A DNA stretch of 64,000 nucleotides from positions 1,218,562 to 1,282,561 of the forward strand of contig NZ_KE384533.1 in assembly GCF_000426525.1 (NCBI RefSeq). Direction: 5' to 3'. Shown piece by piece: positions 1 to 7,978 of the stretch (position 1 is the stretch's first letter; every line of letters begins with the position of its first letter). The notes under the pieces are model-generated. The model was not told the origin of the DNA. It searched no databases and was given only the letters and a program-made list of their open reading frames with translations. Both the position numbers and the translations under genes were made by a program. This stretch comes from Nocardioides alkalitolerans DSM 16699. Its GTDB lineage: Bacteria > Actinomycetota > Actinomycetes > Propionibacteriales > Nocardioidaceae.

Positions 1-1
1 C

Positions 2-964
2 AAGGCCGTCGCGGGCGTCCTCGCCCTGGTCCTGGTGGCCGCGGGGGTGTGGGACGCGGCGTCGGGCAGCAGCGGTGCGACCGCGCGCTCCCAGCTCACG
101 CTGATCGCCCCCGCCTCGGCGGGCGGCGGGTGGGACGGGGCGGCCCGCGAGATCCAGCAGGTGCTGCGCGCGGAGGGGATCGTCAACAACAGCCAGGTCC
201 TCAACATCCCGGGCGCCGGCGGCACCATCGGTCTCAACGAGGTCGCGCAGATGGACGGGGAGTCCCAGACCCTGATGATGATGGGCATCACGATGCTCGG
301 CGCCATCCGTGTGAACAGCTCTCCTCGCACGATCGAGGAGGTCACGCCGATCGCACGGATCACCGACGACTACGACGTCCTGGTGGTGCCGGCCGACTCC
401 CCGTTCGACTCCGTCGACGAGCTCGTCGCCGAGTGGGCCCAGGACCCGAACCAGTTCGCGTTCGGCGGCGGCTCCCTCGGCAGCGTCGACCAGATGATCA
501 TCACCCAGCTCGCGCAGGCGTCCGGGATCGATCCGGTCGACGTCAACTACATCGCCTACTCCGGCGGCGGCGAGCTCGCGACCTCCCTGCTGTCGGGCAC
601 CATCAAGGCCTCGGTCAGCGGGTGGGCGGACTTCTCCGACCAGGTCGAGGCGGGCCGGCTCAAGGCGCTGGCCGTCTCGGCCGACGCGCCCGTGGACTTC
701 ATCGACGTGCCGACGTTGAAGGACCTCGGCTACGACGTCACCCTCACGAACTGGCGCGGCATCGTCGCTCCGCCCGGCATCGACGAGGCCCAACGACGCG
801 AGCTCGAGGACATCGTCACCGAGATGGTCGAGTCGCCGGAGTGGGCCGACGCCCTCGAGCGCAACCAGTGGACCGACACGTTCCTCATCGGCGAGGAGTT
901 CCGCGATGACCTCGCGCAGCAGACCGCCGAGGTCAACCAGATCTGGACCGAGCTCGGCTACTGA
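2..964 (+). CDS. tctC: Tripartite tricarboxylate transporter substrate-binding protein (TctC family), 5' end missing
   Basis: Extracytoplasmic binding protein of a secondary TTT carrier; it captures a carboxylate outside the membrane and delivers it to TctA/TctB. The reading frame is open from base 2 and begins inside a hydrophobic signal-peptide core (AVAGVLALVLVAAG), so the true start lies left of the window and the first possible start inside (GTG at 35) would discard the signal. The mature part shows the family's opening glycine-rich stretch (PASAGGGWDGAAREI) and an NIPGAGG loop. The stop is followed 46 bases later by a Usp gene, then tctB and tctA in the same orientation. The substrate cannot be told from sequence. 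Confidence 0.88.
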   Translation, partial: KAVAGVLALVLVAAGVWDAASGSSGATARSQLTLIAPASAGGGWDGAAREIQQVLRAEGIVNNSQVLNIPGAGGTIGLNEVAQMDGESQTLMMMGITMLGAIRVNSSPRTIEEVTPIARITDDYDVLVVPADSPFDSVDELVAEWAQDPNQFAFGGGSLGSVDQMIITQLAQASGIDPVDVNYIAYSGGGELATSLLSGTIKASVSGWADFSDQVEAGRLKALAVSADAPVDFIDVPTLKDLGYDVTLTNWRGIVAPPGIDEAQRRELEDIVTEMVESPEWADALERNQWTDTFLIGEEFRDDLAQQTAEVNQIWTELGY

Positions 965-1010
965 GCCGCTCGTCCCCGTCCGTCGTCACCCTCCGAAGGA
1001 GTCCCCTGCC

Positions 1011-1391
1011 ATGACGCTCATGGTCGCCTACAGTCATTCGCCCGAAGGCACGACCGCGCTGGAGCACGGCCGTGACCTGGCCGCCCGTCTCCAGCTCGCG
1101 GTCACCGTCTTCGACCTCGACCGCCAGTCGCACGCCACCGACCGCCACGTCGACCCGGTCGACGACACCGCGCCCGCGGGGGAGCGGTGGCTCGCTCCGG
1201 CGAGCACGGCTCCCGTCCCCGCTGACGACCTCCTCGACAGCGCGCTCGAGCTCGACGCCGCCATGATCGTGGTCGGCGTCCGCCGCCGGTCACCCGTCGG
1301 CAAGCTGATCATGGGGTCGCTGGCCCAACGCATCATCCTGGGTGCCGCCGCACCCGTCGTCGCGGTCAAGGCCCCGGCAGGTGCCGCGTGA
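1011..1391 (+). CDS. UspA-family universal stress protein in the TTT operon
   Basis: A 126-residue single Usp domain. The start ATG at 1011 follows a purine-rich ribosome site (GAAGGA, 995-1000); a longer reading frame upstream has no such site. The C-terminal half carries the nucleotide-binding pattern of ATP-type Usps, roughly residues 85-110: VGVRRRSPVGK, then MGSLAQRI, then PVVAV. It lies between tctC and tctB and overlaps the tctB start by four bases (GTGA), so it is translated with the transporter. Usp proteins bind ATP and modulate other proteins; a role in tuning this transporter is inference from position. Confidence 0.82.
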   Translation: MTLMVAYSHSPEGTTALEHGRDLAARLQLAVTVFDLDRQSHATDRHVDPVDDTAPAGERWLAPASTAPVPADDLLDSALELDAAMIVVGVRRRSPVGKLIMGSLAQRIILGAAAPVVAVKAPAGAA

Positions 1392-1942
1392 GCGCGCCGC
1401 GGTCGGCGACGCCGACCACGACCGAGACCCGCGTGCGGTACGGCGCCGGCACCGGGCGGAGCGGCCTGGTGCTGGCCCTGCTCACCCTCGCGCTCGGCGT
1501 CTACCTGACCGTCGGCATCGTCACCATGACGGTCCCCGAGGGCGCCGAGGCACCCGGACCCACGTTCTTCCCCGCCATCGTCGCCGCGGCCTGCTACGTG
1601 CTCGCGGCCCTCCTCGTCGTGCACTACGTGCGCACCCCGGAGGAGCCCGAGGACGCCGCCGGGATGGAGCCGGTCGAGGGTGAGGATCACGCGACCTTCA
1701 CCGACTGGCGCACGCTCGGCCTGACGATGCTCGCGTTCCTCCTCTTCGCGCTGCTGCTGAATCCGCTCGGGTGGATCCTCGCCGCGGCGCTCATGTTCTG
1801 GATCATCGCCTCGGCGATGGGGTCGGGCACGCCCGTCAAGGACGTCGCCGTCTCCCTGGTGCTGTCGTGCACCGTCCAGGTCGTGTTCTCCGCGGGCCTC
1901 GGTCTCCACCTGCCCGCAGGCATCCTGGACGGGGTCCTCTGA
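1388..1942 (+). CDS. tctB: Tripartite tricarboxylate transporter small membrane subunit (TctB family)
   Basis: 184-residue membrane protein with about four hydrophobic segments (near residues 22-45, 60-80, 107-128 and 135-180), the size and profile of the small TTT subunit. The GTG start overlaps the stop of the Usp gene, and its own stop overlaps the tctA start (TGATG). Sequence identity in this family is always low, so the call rests on the topology plus its fixed place just before tctA. The acidic loop between segments two and three (EEPEDAAGMEPVEGED) probably faces the cytoplasm. Confidence 0.85.
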   Translation: MSAPRSATPTTTETRVRYGAGTGRSGLVLALLTLALGVYLTVGIVTMTVPEGAEAPGPTFFPAIVAAACYVLAALLVVHYVRTPEEPEDAAGMEPVEGEDHATFTDWRTLGLTMLAFLLFALLLNPLGWILAAALMFWIIASAMGSGTPVKDVAVSLVLSCTVQVVFSAGLGLHLPAGILDGVL

Positions 1943-3447
1943 TGGAGTCGGTCGACCTGCTGCTCGGCGGTCTCGAGCAGGCGTTCACGCCGATGAACCT
2001 GCTGTGGGTGGTCGTCGGGGCCCTCCTCGGGACGGCCGTCGGCGTGCTGCCCGGCCTGGGCTCGTCGATGGCCGTGGCGCTGCTGCTGCCGGTGACCTTC
2101 ACGCTCGACCCGACGTCGGCCTTCATCATGTTCGCGGGCGTCTACTTCGGCGGGCTCTTCGGCGACTCGACGATGGCCATCCTGGTCAACACGCCCGGCG
2201 GCTCGACCGCCATCGCCTCGACCTTCGAGGGCCACCGGATGACCCTGTCCGGGCGCGCGCCCCAGGCCCTCGCCACGGCCGCCATCGGTGCCTTCACCGG
2301 CGGCATCATCTCCGTCGTCATCGTGGTGCTGTTCGCTCCGAAGCTCGCCGACCTCGCCATCAACTTCGGCCCGCCGGAGTACCTGGCGCTCTCGGTGCTC
2401 GCGTTCGTCGCGACCGCGACGGTCGTCAGCACGTCCTTCGCCAAGGGCCTCACCAGCCTCGCGTTCGGCCTGGGGTTCGCCGTCATCGGCATCGACGGCA
2501 TCTCCGGGGCCCAGCGGTTCACCTTCGGCGTGCCGCAGCTGTTCGACGGCATCAGCATCATCGTGATCACCGTCGGGGTGCTCGCCCTGGGCGAGGTCTT
2601 CCACGTGGCCTCCCGCGTGCACCGCACCCGCCCGGCGCGGCTGCACGAGCTCGAGGGCCGGCCCTACCTCTCCAAGGCCGAGTTCCGGGAGGCCGCACCG
2701 GCCTGGGTCCGCGGTGCGAGCATCGGCGCGCCGTTCGGCGTCGTCCCGGTCGGCGGGGCCGAGATCCCCAGCTTCCTCGCCTACGGCAGCGAGCGCGCCC
2801 TCGACCGGCGCCGTCGCGACCCCCAGTTCGGCAAGGGCGCGATCCGTGGGCTCGCGGCCCCGGAGGCGGCCGGCAACGCCACCGCCGGCACCGCCATCGG
2901 GGCGCTCCTCGCCATGGGCCTGCCCACCTCGGCGACCGCGGCGATCATGCTGGCCGCGTTCCGGCAGTACGGGCTGCAGCCGGGACCGCTCCTCTTCGAC
3001 CGCAGTGCCGACCTCGTGTGGACCCTGCTCGCGAGCCTGTTCATCGGGCTCGTCGTGCTGCTCGTGCTGAACCTGCCCTTCGCGCCGCTGTGGGCCAAGC
3101 TGGTCAAGATCCCGCGGCACTACCTCTACGCCGGCATCACGGTCTTCTGCGGCCTGGGGGTCTACGCCACGTCGGCCTCGGTCGTCGACCTGGTCCTCGT
3201 GCTGGGCATCGGGTTCGTCGGCTTCCTGCTGCGGCGCTTCGACTTTCCCCTGGCCCCGATCATGATCGGGGTGGTGCTCGGGCCCCTCGCCGAGACGAGC
3301 CTGCGCAACGCGCTGCTGTCCTCCGGAGGCGAGTACGGCGTGCTGGTCGACAGCGCGATCTCCCAGACCATCTACGGCGCCCTCCTGCTCATCGTCGGGT
3401 TCACCCTCTACCGACGTCTGCGGGCCGTCGCGGGGCGTGACGTGTGA
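1942..3447 (+). CDS. tctA: Tripartite tricarboxylate transporter large permease (TctA family)
   Basis: 501-residue permease, the main translocating subunit of a TTT carrier that works by ion symport without ATP. Two hallmark regions are visible: a glycine-rich loop (VLPGLGSSMAV, about residues 34-44) and YFGGLFGDSTMAI followed by VNTPGG (about 65-85). A second set of symmetric motifs (ETSLRNALLSSGG) lies near residue 455. There are about 12 membrane segments. The ATG at 1942 overlaps the tctB stop; the longer frame starting upstream is a read-through of tctB in another frame and was rejected. It overlaps the following gene by four bases. Confidence 0.92.
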   Translation: MESVDLLLGGLEQAFTPMNLLWVVVGALLGTAVGVLPGLGSSMAVALLLPVTFTLDPTSAFIMFAGVYFGGLFGDSTMAILVNTPGGSTAIASTFEGHRMTLSGRAPQALATAAIGAFTGGIISVVIVVLFAPKLADLAINFGPPEYLALSVLAFVATATVVSTSFAKGLTSLAFGLGFAVIGIDGISGAQRFTFGVPQLFDGISIIVITVGVLALGEVFHVASRVHRTRPARLHELEGRPYLSKAEFREAAPAWVRGASIGAPFGVVPVGGAEIPSFLAYGSERALDRRRRDPQFGKGAIRGLAAPEAAGNATAGTAIGALLAMGLPTSATAAIMLAAFRQYGLQPGPLLFDRSADLVWTLLASLFIGLVVLLVLNLPFAPLWAKLVKIPRHYLYAGITVFCGLGVYATSASVVDLVLVLGIGFVGFLLRRFDFPLAPIMIGVVLGPLAETSLRNALLSSGGEYGVLVDSAISQTIYGALLLIVGFTLYRRLRAVAGRDV

Positions 3448-4184
3448 CGGCCCCGATCGCACCACCGGAGCGCGGTCCGGACCGGTCCGCAGCCCTGCGC
3501 GAGGCCCTCTGCCCCGGTGGGACGCTGCGCGCCGTGATCAACCTCGGCAACCCCGTGCTCGTCCAGGGCACCCCGGAGGCGCCGACCGGCGTCACCGTCG
3601 ACATCGTCATCGAGCTCGCCCGGCGGCTCGGGGTGCCTCTGGAGCTCCGCCCGGTCGGGGCGGCGCGCGACTCCTACGCGGCCCTGGTCGATGGTCAGGT
3701 CGACCTGGGGTTCCTGGCGGTCGAGCCGGCCCGCGAGGAGGGCGTGCGGTTCACGAGGCCGTACGTGGGGATCGAGGGGGTCTACGCCGTACGCCCGGGC
3801 TCTCCCCTCGCGGGCCCCGCCGACGTCGACGTCGCCGGGACGACGATCGCCGTACGACGCGGTTCGGCCTACGACCTCTACCTGACCCGCACCGTCCGGA
3901 ACGCCACGGTCGTGCGCGGTGACGAGGTGGTCGACGTGTTCGTCGACCAGCGCCTCGACGTCCTCTCGGGCGTGCGGCAGCCGACGGAGGAGCTCGCCGC
4001 GGCGCACGGCCTGCGGGTGCTGGAGCCGGCGTTCCAGGCCATCCGTCAGGCGGTCGCGGTCCCCCGCGCGCGGGGTGCCCGCACCGTCGAGCTGCTCGAC
4101 GGGTTCGTCGCGGAGCTGAAGGACAGCGGCTTCGTCGCCGCCAGCCTCCGCCGGGCGGGCCAGGTGGCCTCGGTGCCGGACTAG
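3444..4184 (+). CDS. Signal-less family 3 solute-binding-like protein
   Basis: 246 residues resembling amino-acid/cystine ABC binding proteins (SBP_bac_3 fold): a ligand-type start near residue 27 (GTLRAVINLGNP), then VDIVIELARRLG, then DLGFLAVEPAREEGVRFTRPYV, the usual 'decreases in steps' signature of the fold. The unusual point is the N-terminus: it is polar, with no signal peptide or lipobox, so the protein should stay in the cytoplasm. The GTG start overlaps the tctA stop, so it belongs to the TTT operon although the fold normally serves ABC importers. It could sense the imported carboxylate or act as an enzyme-like scaffold; the function is unknown. Confidence 0.75.
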   Translation: MTAPIAPPERGPDRSAALREALCPGGTLRAVINLGNPVLVQGTPEAPTGVTVDIVIELARRLGVPLELRPVGAARDSYAALVDGQVDLGFLAVEPAREEGVRFTRPYVGIEGVYAVRPGSPLAGPADVDVAGTTIAVRRGSAYDLYLTRTVRNATVVRGDEVVDVFVDQRLDVLSGVRQPTEELAAAHGLRVLEPAFQAIRQAVAVPRARGARTVELLDGFVAELKDSGFVAASLRRAGQVASVPD

Positions 4185-4216
4185 GCCGCACCGGCACGCG
4201 GACGTCGGCCCGGGTC

Positions 4217-4222
4217 TAGGTT
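4217..4222 (+). promoter_or_regulatory. Probable -10 element of a leaderless promoter (TAGGTT)
   Basis: TAGGTT fits the actinobacterial TAnnnT -10 pattern and ends six bases before the ATG at 4229, which has no ribosome-binding site. The transcript would begin at or next to the start codon. Confidence 0.5.
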
Positions 4223-4228
4223 CACCCC

Positions 4229-4948
4229 ATGACGGGAAGCGACGACCGGCGCGACGAGGTCGCGGAGCACCTGCGCCACGTGATCGAGGAGGTCAAGCCG
4301 AAGCTCCGGGGCTGGCTCCACCTCGGCGTGGTGCCCCTCACGCTCGCGGCCGGCGTCGTGCTCGTCGTGCTGGCTCCGACGACGCAGGCCAAGGTCGGTG
4401 CCGCGGTCTTCTCGCTCAGCGCGCTGCTGCTGTTCACGGTCTCGGCCGTCTACCACCGCGGCACGTGGCCGCCGCGCACCCGCGCGCTCCTGCAGCGCTT
4501 CGACCACGCGAACATCTTCGTGCTCATCGCCGGCTCCTACACCCCCTTCACGCTCCTGCTCCTGGACGGCTCGGCCCGCGTCACCCTGCTGACGGTGGTG
4601 TGGGTGGGAGCCCTGTTCGGCGTCGCGTCGAAGGTGCTCTGGGCGCAGGCGCCGCGCTGGCTCGACGCCCCGGTGTACGTCGCCCTGGGGTGGGTGTCGG
4701 TGATCTACCTGCCGGACCTCTCGTCGGGCGCCACGGAGGCGTACGGCACGGGGATCGGCGTCGCCGTCTTCGCGCTCATCGTGGTGGGCGGTGTGCTCTA
4801 CACCGTGGGGGCCGTGGTCTACGGGCTCAAGCGGCCCAACCCGTCACCGGAGTGGTTCGGGTTCCACGAGGTGTTCCACGTCCTGACCGTCCTGGCCTTC
4901 GCGGCGCACTACGTCGGGGTGTCGCTGGCGACGTACGCGCTGCGCTGA
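4229..4948 (+). CDS. Hemolysin III / PAQR-family seven-helix membrane protein
   Basis: 239 residues with seven hydrophobic helices and the family's conserved metal-site motifs: KLRGWLH (25-31), SAVYHRG (72-78, Ser and His), RFDHANIF (90-97, Asp) and GFHEVFHVL (211-219, two His). These match the zinc-site residues of the PAQR receptor/hydrolase fold. Bacterial members are annotated hemolysin III or YqfA and are linked to membrane-lipid homeostasis; hemolysis is not shown for most. The gene stands alone after the TTT operon and appears to be leaderless. Confidence 0.88.
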   Translation: MTGSDDRRDEVAEHLRHVIEEVKPKLRGWLHLGVVPLTLAAGVVLVVLAPTTQAKVGAAVFSLSALLLFTVSAVYHRGTWPPRTRALLQRFDHANIFVLIAGSYTPFTLLLLDGSARVTLLTVVWVGALFGVASKVLWAQAPRWLDAPVYVALGWVSVIYLPDLSSGATEAYGTGIGVAVFALIVVGGVLYTVGAVVYGLKRPNPSPEWFGFHEVFHVLTVLAFAAHYVGVSLATYALR

Positions 4949-5066
4949 CCTGCGTGGGGCCGACGTCCCGGCGAGGAGGTCCGCCCGTGGTCGGGAGCGG
5001 TCCGAGGGTTGCCCCACCGGACGACGGGGCACGGTGCGGTCCCGTCCACCGACCGAGGAGCATCTC

Positions 5067-5606
5067 GTGAAGCGCACCGCCCTGACCGTCGCCGTCGTCG
5101 CCTGCGCCGCCTCGCTGAGCGCCTGCAGCTTCTCGTTCGGCGGCACCCTGTCGGCCGATGACGTCGAGGACGCCGTCGTCGAGGAGTTCGACCCGCTGGT
5201 GGGCGTCGACTCCCAGGAGGTGTCGTGCGACGACATCGACGCCGAGGAGGGCGCGACCGGCGCGTGCACGGTCACGTACGGCGAGGAGGAGTACGACGTC
5301 GACGTGGAGGTGACCGAGGTCGACGGGGCCGACTCGCGCTTCGAGATGACCCCGCCGGAGGCGATCCCCGGCTACGCGACCGCCGACTCGATCGCCGACC
5401 TCGTGAACGGTCGCCTCACCGAGCTGGTGGGCTACGCGCCCGACGACCTCACCTGCCCGTACGACGTGCCCGGCGTCGTCGGCGCCACGACCGTCTGCAC
5501 GCTGACCGACGACGGGGTGGAGCTGGACGTGGACGTCGAGATCACGGCCGTCGAGGGCCAGACGTTCAGCCTCGACATCGAGGTCGCCGAGCAGCCGAAC
5601 GACTGA
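5067..5606 (+). CDS. Lipoprotein with two DUF4333-like domains
   Basis: 179 residues with a lipoprotein signal: basic start, hydrophobic core, and the lipobox LSAC with the lipidated Cys at position 20. The GTG at 5067 follows GAGGAG (5055-5060), which decides the start. The mature part holds two similar acidic repeats (about residues 28-95 and 100-172), each with two cysteines and a pattern of conserved loop followed by alternating acidic and hydrophobic strand residues (DVDVEVTEV and DVDVEITAV). This matches the actinobacterial DUF4333 family, duplicated here. It should be anchored on the outer face of the membrane; its role is unknown. Confidence 0.75.
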   Translation: MKRTALTVAVVACAASLSACSFSFGGTLSADDVEDAVVEEFDPLVGVDSQEVSCDDIDAEEGATGACTVTYGEEEYDVDVEVTEVDGADSRFEMTPPEAIPGYATADSIADLVNGRLTELVGYAPDDLTCPYDVPGVVGATTVCTLTDDGVELDVDVEITAVEGQTFSLDIEVAEQPND

Positions 5607-5638
5607 TCCTGTGCGCCCGGTCGGTCCCTCCCGCCCGG

Positions 5639-6469
5639 TCAGTCCCGGGCCGGGTGGAGCGGGAAGAAGAACGACACGCGTCGCTGGTAGTCGCGGTAGG
5701 CCGGGCGGTCGCCCATCCGGGCCTCGGTGCGCTTGGCGCCGGTGGCGTAGACGAGGAAGTACGACATCGCGGCCGGTGCCGGGAAGGTCCAGCCCGCGGG
5801 AGCCGAGGCGGCGGCCGCGAGCCACGCGCCGTCCCAGACGACGGAGTCGCCGAAGTAGTTCGGGTGGCGCGACCAGCCCCACAGCCCGGTGTCGAGCACC
5901 TCCAGCTCGTCGGGCACCTCGTCGTCGCCGCCCTGCGCGCGGGCCTCCTTCTTCTCCGCCATGAAGGCCGCCTTCTGCCGGTCGGCCAGCGCCTCGACGA
6001 CGGCGCCCGCGACCATGACGGCCATGCCGGCCGGGAACAGCCAGCGTCGCGCCCCGCGGGGGAGCGGGCTCGCCGCCGCCACCTGGAGGGGCGCCGACAC
6101 CAGCAGCTGCGCGACCGCCTGGGTGCCGAAGACCTTGGCCAGCGCGACGGGCGTCGAGTCGCCCTCGAGGAACTCGGTGTAGCGCTCGTCCTCCTCGTCG
6201 GTGCCGGTCAGCCGCGGCAGCATCAGCGTCTCGAGACGTGCCGCCCACGCGGTGGTGACGCCCGCCAGGGCCCAGCGTCGCCAGGGGTCGCCGGTGCCGA
6301 CCGCGGCGCCGCCGATCGCCACCGCCGCGAGGCCGGGGCCCCAGACGCCGTCGGCGTAGTCCCGGCGTCCCGTGCGGACGGCGAGCGCCGCCGTGCCGGC
6401 CTGGAGCAGTGCCACGGCGGCGGCCGACACCCCGGTCACTCGGAGCAGGTTCGCGCGGTCGACAGCCAT
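5639..6469 (-). CDS. DUF1295 / steroid 5-alpha-reductase-fold membrane protein
   Basis: 276 residues with about six membrane helices. The C-terminal part has the signature of the DUF1295/isoprenylcysteine-methyltransferase-like group: GLWGWSRHPNYFGD (about residues 195-208), then a GAKRTEARM segment and YRDYQRRVS close to the end. The ATG at 6469 has a good ribosome site (GGGAGGA on the minus strand); an upstream extension to 6523 adds an unlikely polar, proline-rich tail and was rejected. The substrate of this family is largely unknown. A charged insert (EKKEARAQGGDDEV, about residues 169-182) lies just before the signature. Confidence 0.8.
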   Translation of the reverse strand: MAVDRANLLRVTGVSAAAVALLQAGTAALAVRTGRRDYADGVWGPGLAAVAIGGAAVGTGDPWRRWALAGVTTAWAARLETLMLPRLTGTDEEDERYTEFLEGDSTPVALAKVFGTQAVAQLLVSAPLQVAAASPLPRGARRWLFPAGMAVMVAGAVVEALADRQKAAFMAEKKEARAQGGDDEVPDELEVLDTGLWGWSRHPNYFGDSVVWDGAWLAAAASAPAGWTFPAPAAMSYFLVYATGAKRTEARMGDRPAYRDYQRRVSFFFPLHPARD

Positions 6470-6566
6470 GTGGGGTCCTCCCGGAACGGTCGTCCGGGGT
6501 GGTCCCGGGTCGTGTCCATCCAAGCGCCCCGCACAACCCGGCGCCGGCGCGTCGGGGCACCACCCC

Positions 6567-7172
6567 TCAGTCGGGCGTGACCCGGAGCCGCTCGGCGTCC
6601 GCCCACGTGTCGACGTCGGACTCCTCGTCCCCCCGGGCGACCACGGGCCGCAGGTCCAGCGCCCCCGTGAGGGCGCGCATCGCCAGGCCGGGCCACTCTT
6701 CCCGGGGCGGGGCGACGCGGGCCAGGGCGTCGGGGCGTACGACGAGCGCGAGGTGCGCGCGTCCGCCCGCGTCGACGAGGACCGCCCCGTCGCCGAGGGG
6801 CGGGGTCTCGGCGGCCGCCCGCAGCCGGGCGACCGTGGCAGTGGTGAGCAGGGGCATGTCGACCGCGAGCACGGCCACCAGGTCGACGGGATCGTGCTGG
6901 TCGAGGGCGGCCAGGCCGGTCAGCAGGGCGCTGGCCGGGCCGCTGTGGCGGGGCTCCTCGCGCACGAAGCGCGGTGCGCGGCCGGCGGGGCCGACGGAGA
7001 GCCCGGCGGCGGGCGGGTCGCCCACCACGACCACCTCCGAGCAGTCGGCGCAGGCGGCGACCGCCCGGTCGAGCAGCCGCACGCCGTCGAGGAGCAGATC
7101 GCCCTTGCTGTGCCCGCCCAGTCGTCGCCCCTGCCCGCCGGTGAGCACCACGGCCGCCAACGAGGTCGTCAC
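6567..7172 (-). CDS. MobA-like nucleotidyltransferase (molybdenum cofactor guanylyltransferase family)
   Basis: 201 residues. The N-terminus carries the family's nucleotide-binding loop LTGGQGRRLGGHSKGDL (about residues 10-26), with the expected GG..RR.G..K spacing, followed by a central AVDMPLL motif with the metal-binding Asp. Such enzymes join GMP or CMP to molybdopterin or transfer nucleotides to related substrates. The start ATG overlaps the end of the TetR gene by four bases, so the two are probably co-transcribed. No other molybdenum-cofactor gene is nearby, so the exact substrate is open. Confidence 0.8.
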   Translation of the reverse strand: MTTSLAAVVLTGGQGRRLGGHSKGDLLLDGVRLLDRAVAACADCSEVVVVGDPPAAGLSVGPAGRAPRFVREEPRHSGPASALLTGLAALDQHDPVDLVAVLAVDMPLLTTATVARLRAAAETPPLGDGAVLVDAGGRAHLALVVRPDALARVAPPREEWPGLAMRALTGALDLRPVVARGDEESDVDTWADAERLRVTPD

Positions 7173-7882
7173 GGGTCGCCTCGGGCCCCGGCCTGCAGGC
7201 GCAGGCCCGCCAGGGCGAGGTCCAGGGCTGCCCGGAACTGGTCGAGGTCGTCGTGGCCGTCGAACTCGTCGACGATCTCGCGCACGAACGGGAACTCCTC
7301 GACGTCGAGCTCGCGCCAGGTGGCGGCGTACCGGCCGAGGAACTCGTCGCGGTCGACGGCGCCGTCGAGCACCTCCTGGGGCGGCTCCTGGCCGAGGTCG
7401 ACCGCGGTGCCGACGACGACCCCGACGACCGCGGAGACGGCGTGGAACCGCTGCTGCGCGGTGAGGTCGAGGCGCAGGGTCTGACGCCCCAACCGGTCGT
7501 AGAGCCTCAGGGAGCTGCCCTGCACGACGGTGTTGCGCATGAAGTAGGCGCCGAGCCAGGGGCGGGCCACGATCGCGTCGAACAGGGTCAGGGCCATCGC
7601 GCGCAGGTCGTCGATCGGGTCGTCGCTCTCCGGGAGGGCCTCGACCTCGACGAGCACCTGGCCGACGACGTGGTCGGTGGCGCGGTCGAGCAGCTCCTCC
7701 TTGCTCGCGACGTACCAGTAGATGCTGGCGACGCCGCCGCCGAGCCGCTGCGCCAGCGCCCGGAACGTGAGGGCCGACGGACCCGCCTCGTCGAGCAGGG
7801 CCACGGCCTCGGTGAGGACGGCCTCCATCGAGTGCGACGCCCGTCGGCGGCCGGTGGTCGTGGTGCTGGAGGGGCGTGCCAT
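7169..7882 (-). CDS. TetR-family transcriptional repressor
   Basis: 237 residues. The N-terminal helix-turn-helix (about residues 20-65) includes LTFRALAQRLGGGVASIYWYVASKEELLD, the TetR recognition helix region, and the rest resembles the TetR_C_1 ligand-binding half. The ATG at 7882 (MARPSS) is preferred; one three codons upstream (7891) is possible and neither has a strong ribosome site. It is divergent from an MFS drug exporter, and two related inverted repeats with 3-base spacers lie between them, the standard arrangement for a repressor controlling itself and the exporter. The stop overlaps the MobA-like gene. Confidence 0.88.
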   Translation of the reverse strand: MARPSSTTTTGRRRASHSMEAVLTEAVALLDEAGPSALTFRALAQRLGGGVASIYWYVASKEELLDRATDHVVGQVLVEVEALPESDDPIDDLRAMALTLFDAIVARPWLGAYFMRNTVVQGSSLRLYDRLGRQTLRLDLTAQQRFHAVSAVVGVVVGTAVDLGQEPPQEVLDGAVDRDEFLGRYAATWRELDVEEFPFVREIVDEFDGHDDLDQFRAALDLALAGLRLQAGARGDP

Positions 7883-7911
7883 GGATCTCATCCCATCACA
7901 TCTTGCGCAGT

Positions 7912-7928
7912 ATCGAACATCGTTCTAT
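7912..7928. promoter_or_regulatory. TetR operator, site A
   Basis: Inverted repeat ATCGAAC-ATC-GTTCTAT with one mismatch between the arms. It lies on the TetR side of the intergenic region. Confidence 0.6.
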
Positions 7929-7941
7929 GTTCTCGTACGTT

Positions 7942-7966
7942 GTTCGATGGTCGAACGACGTTCGAT
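7942..7966. promoter_or_regulatory. TetR operator, site B with an extra half-site
   Basis: Inverted repeat GTCGAAC-GAC-GTTCGAT (7950-7966) with the same 3-base spacer as site A, next to an additional half-site GTTCGAT (7942-7948). It ends directly before the ribosome site of the exporter gene, so bound repressor would block its promoter. Confidence 0.65.
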
Positions 7967-7978
7967 AGGAGGTGGGTC

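Noticed and set aside
1687..3465. 592-codon minus-strand frame opposite tctA
   Set aside because: Asp/Arg/Gly/His-rich shadow of tctA without any domain; tctA shows clear family motifs.
7950..7966. Possible LexA box before the MFS gene
   Set aside because: The spacer between the CGAAC/GTTCG arms is three bases, not four, and a matching second site plus a divergent TetR gene explain it better.
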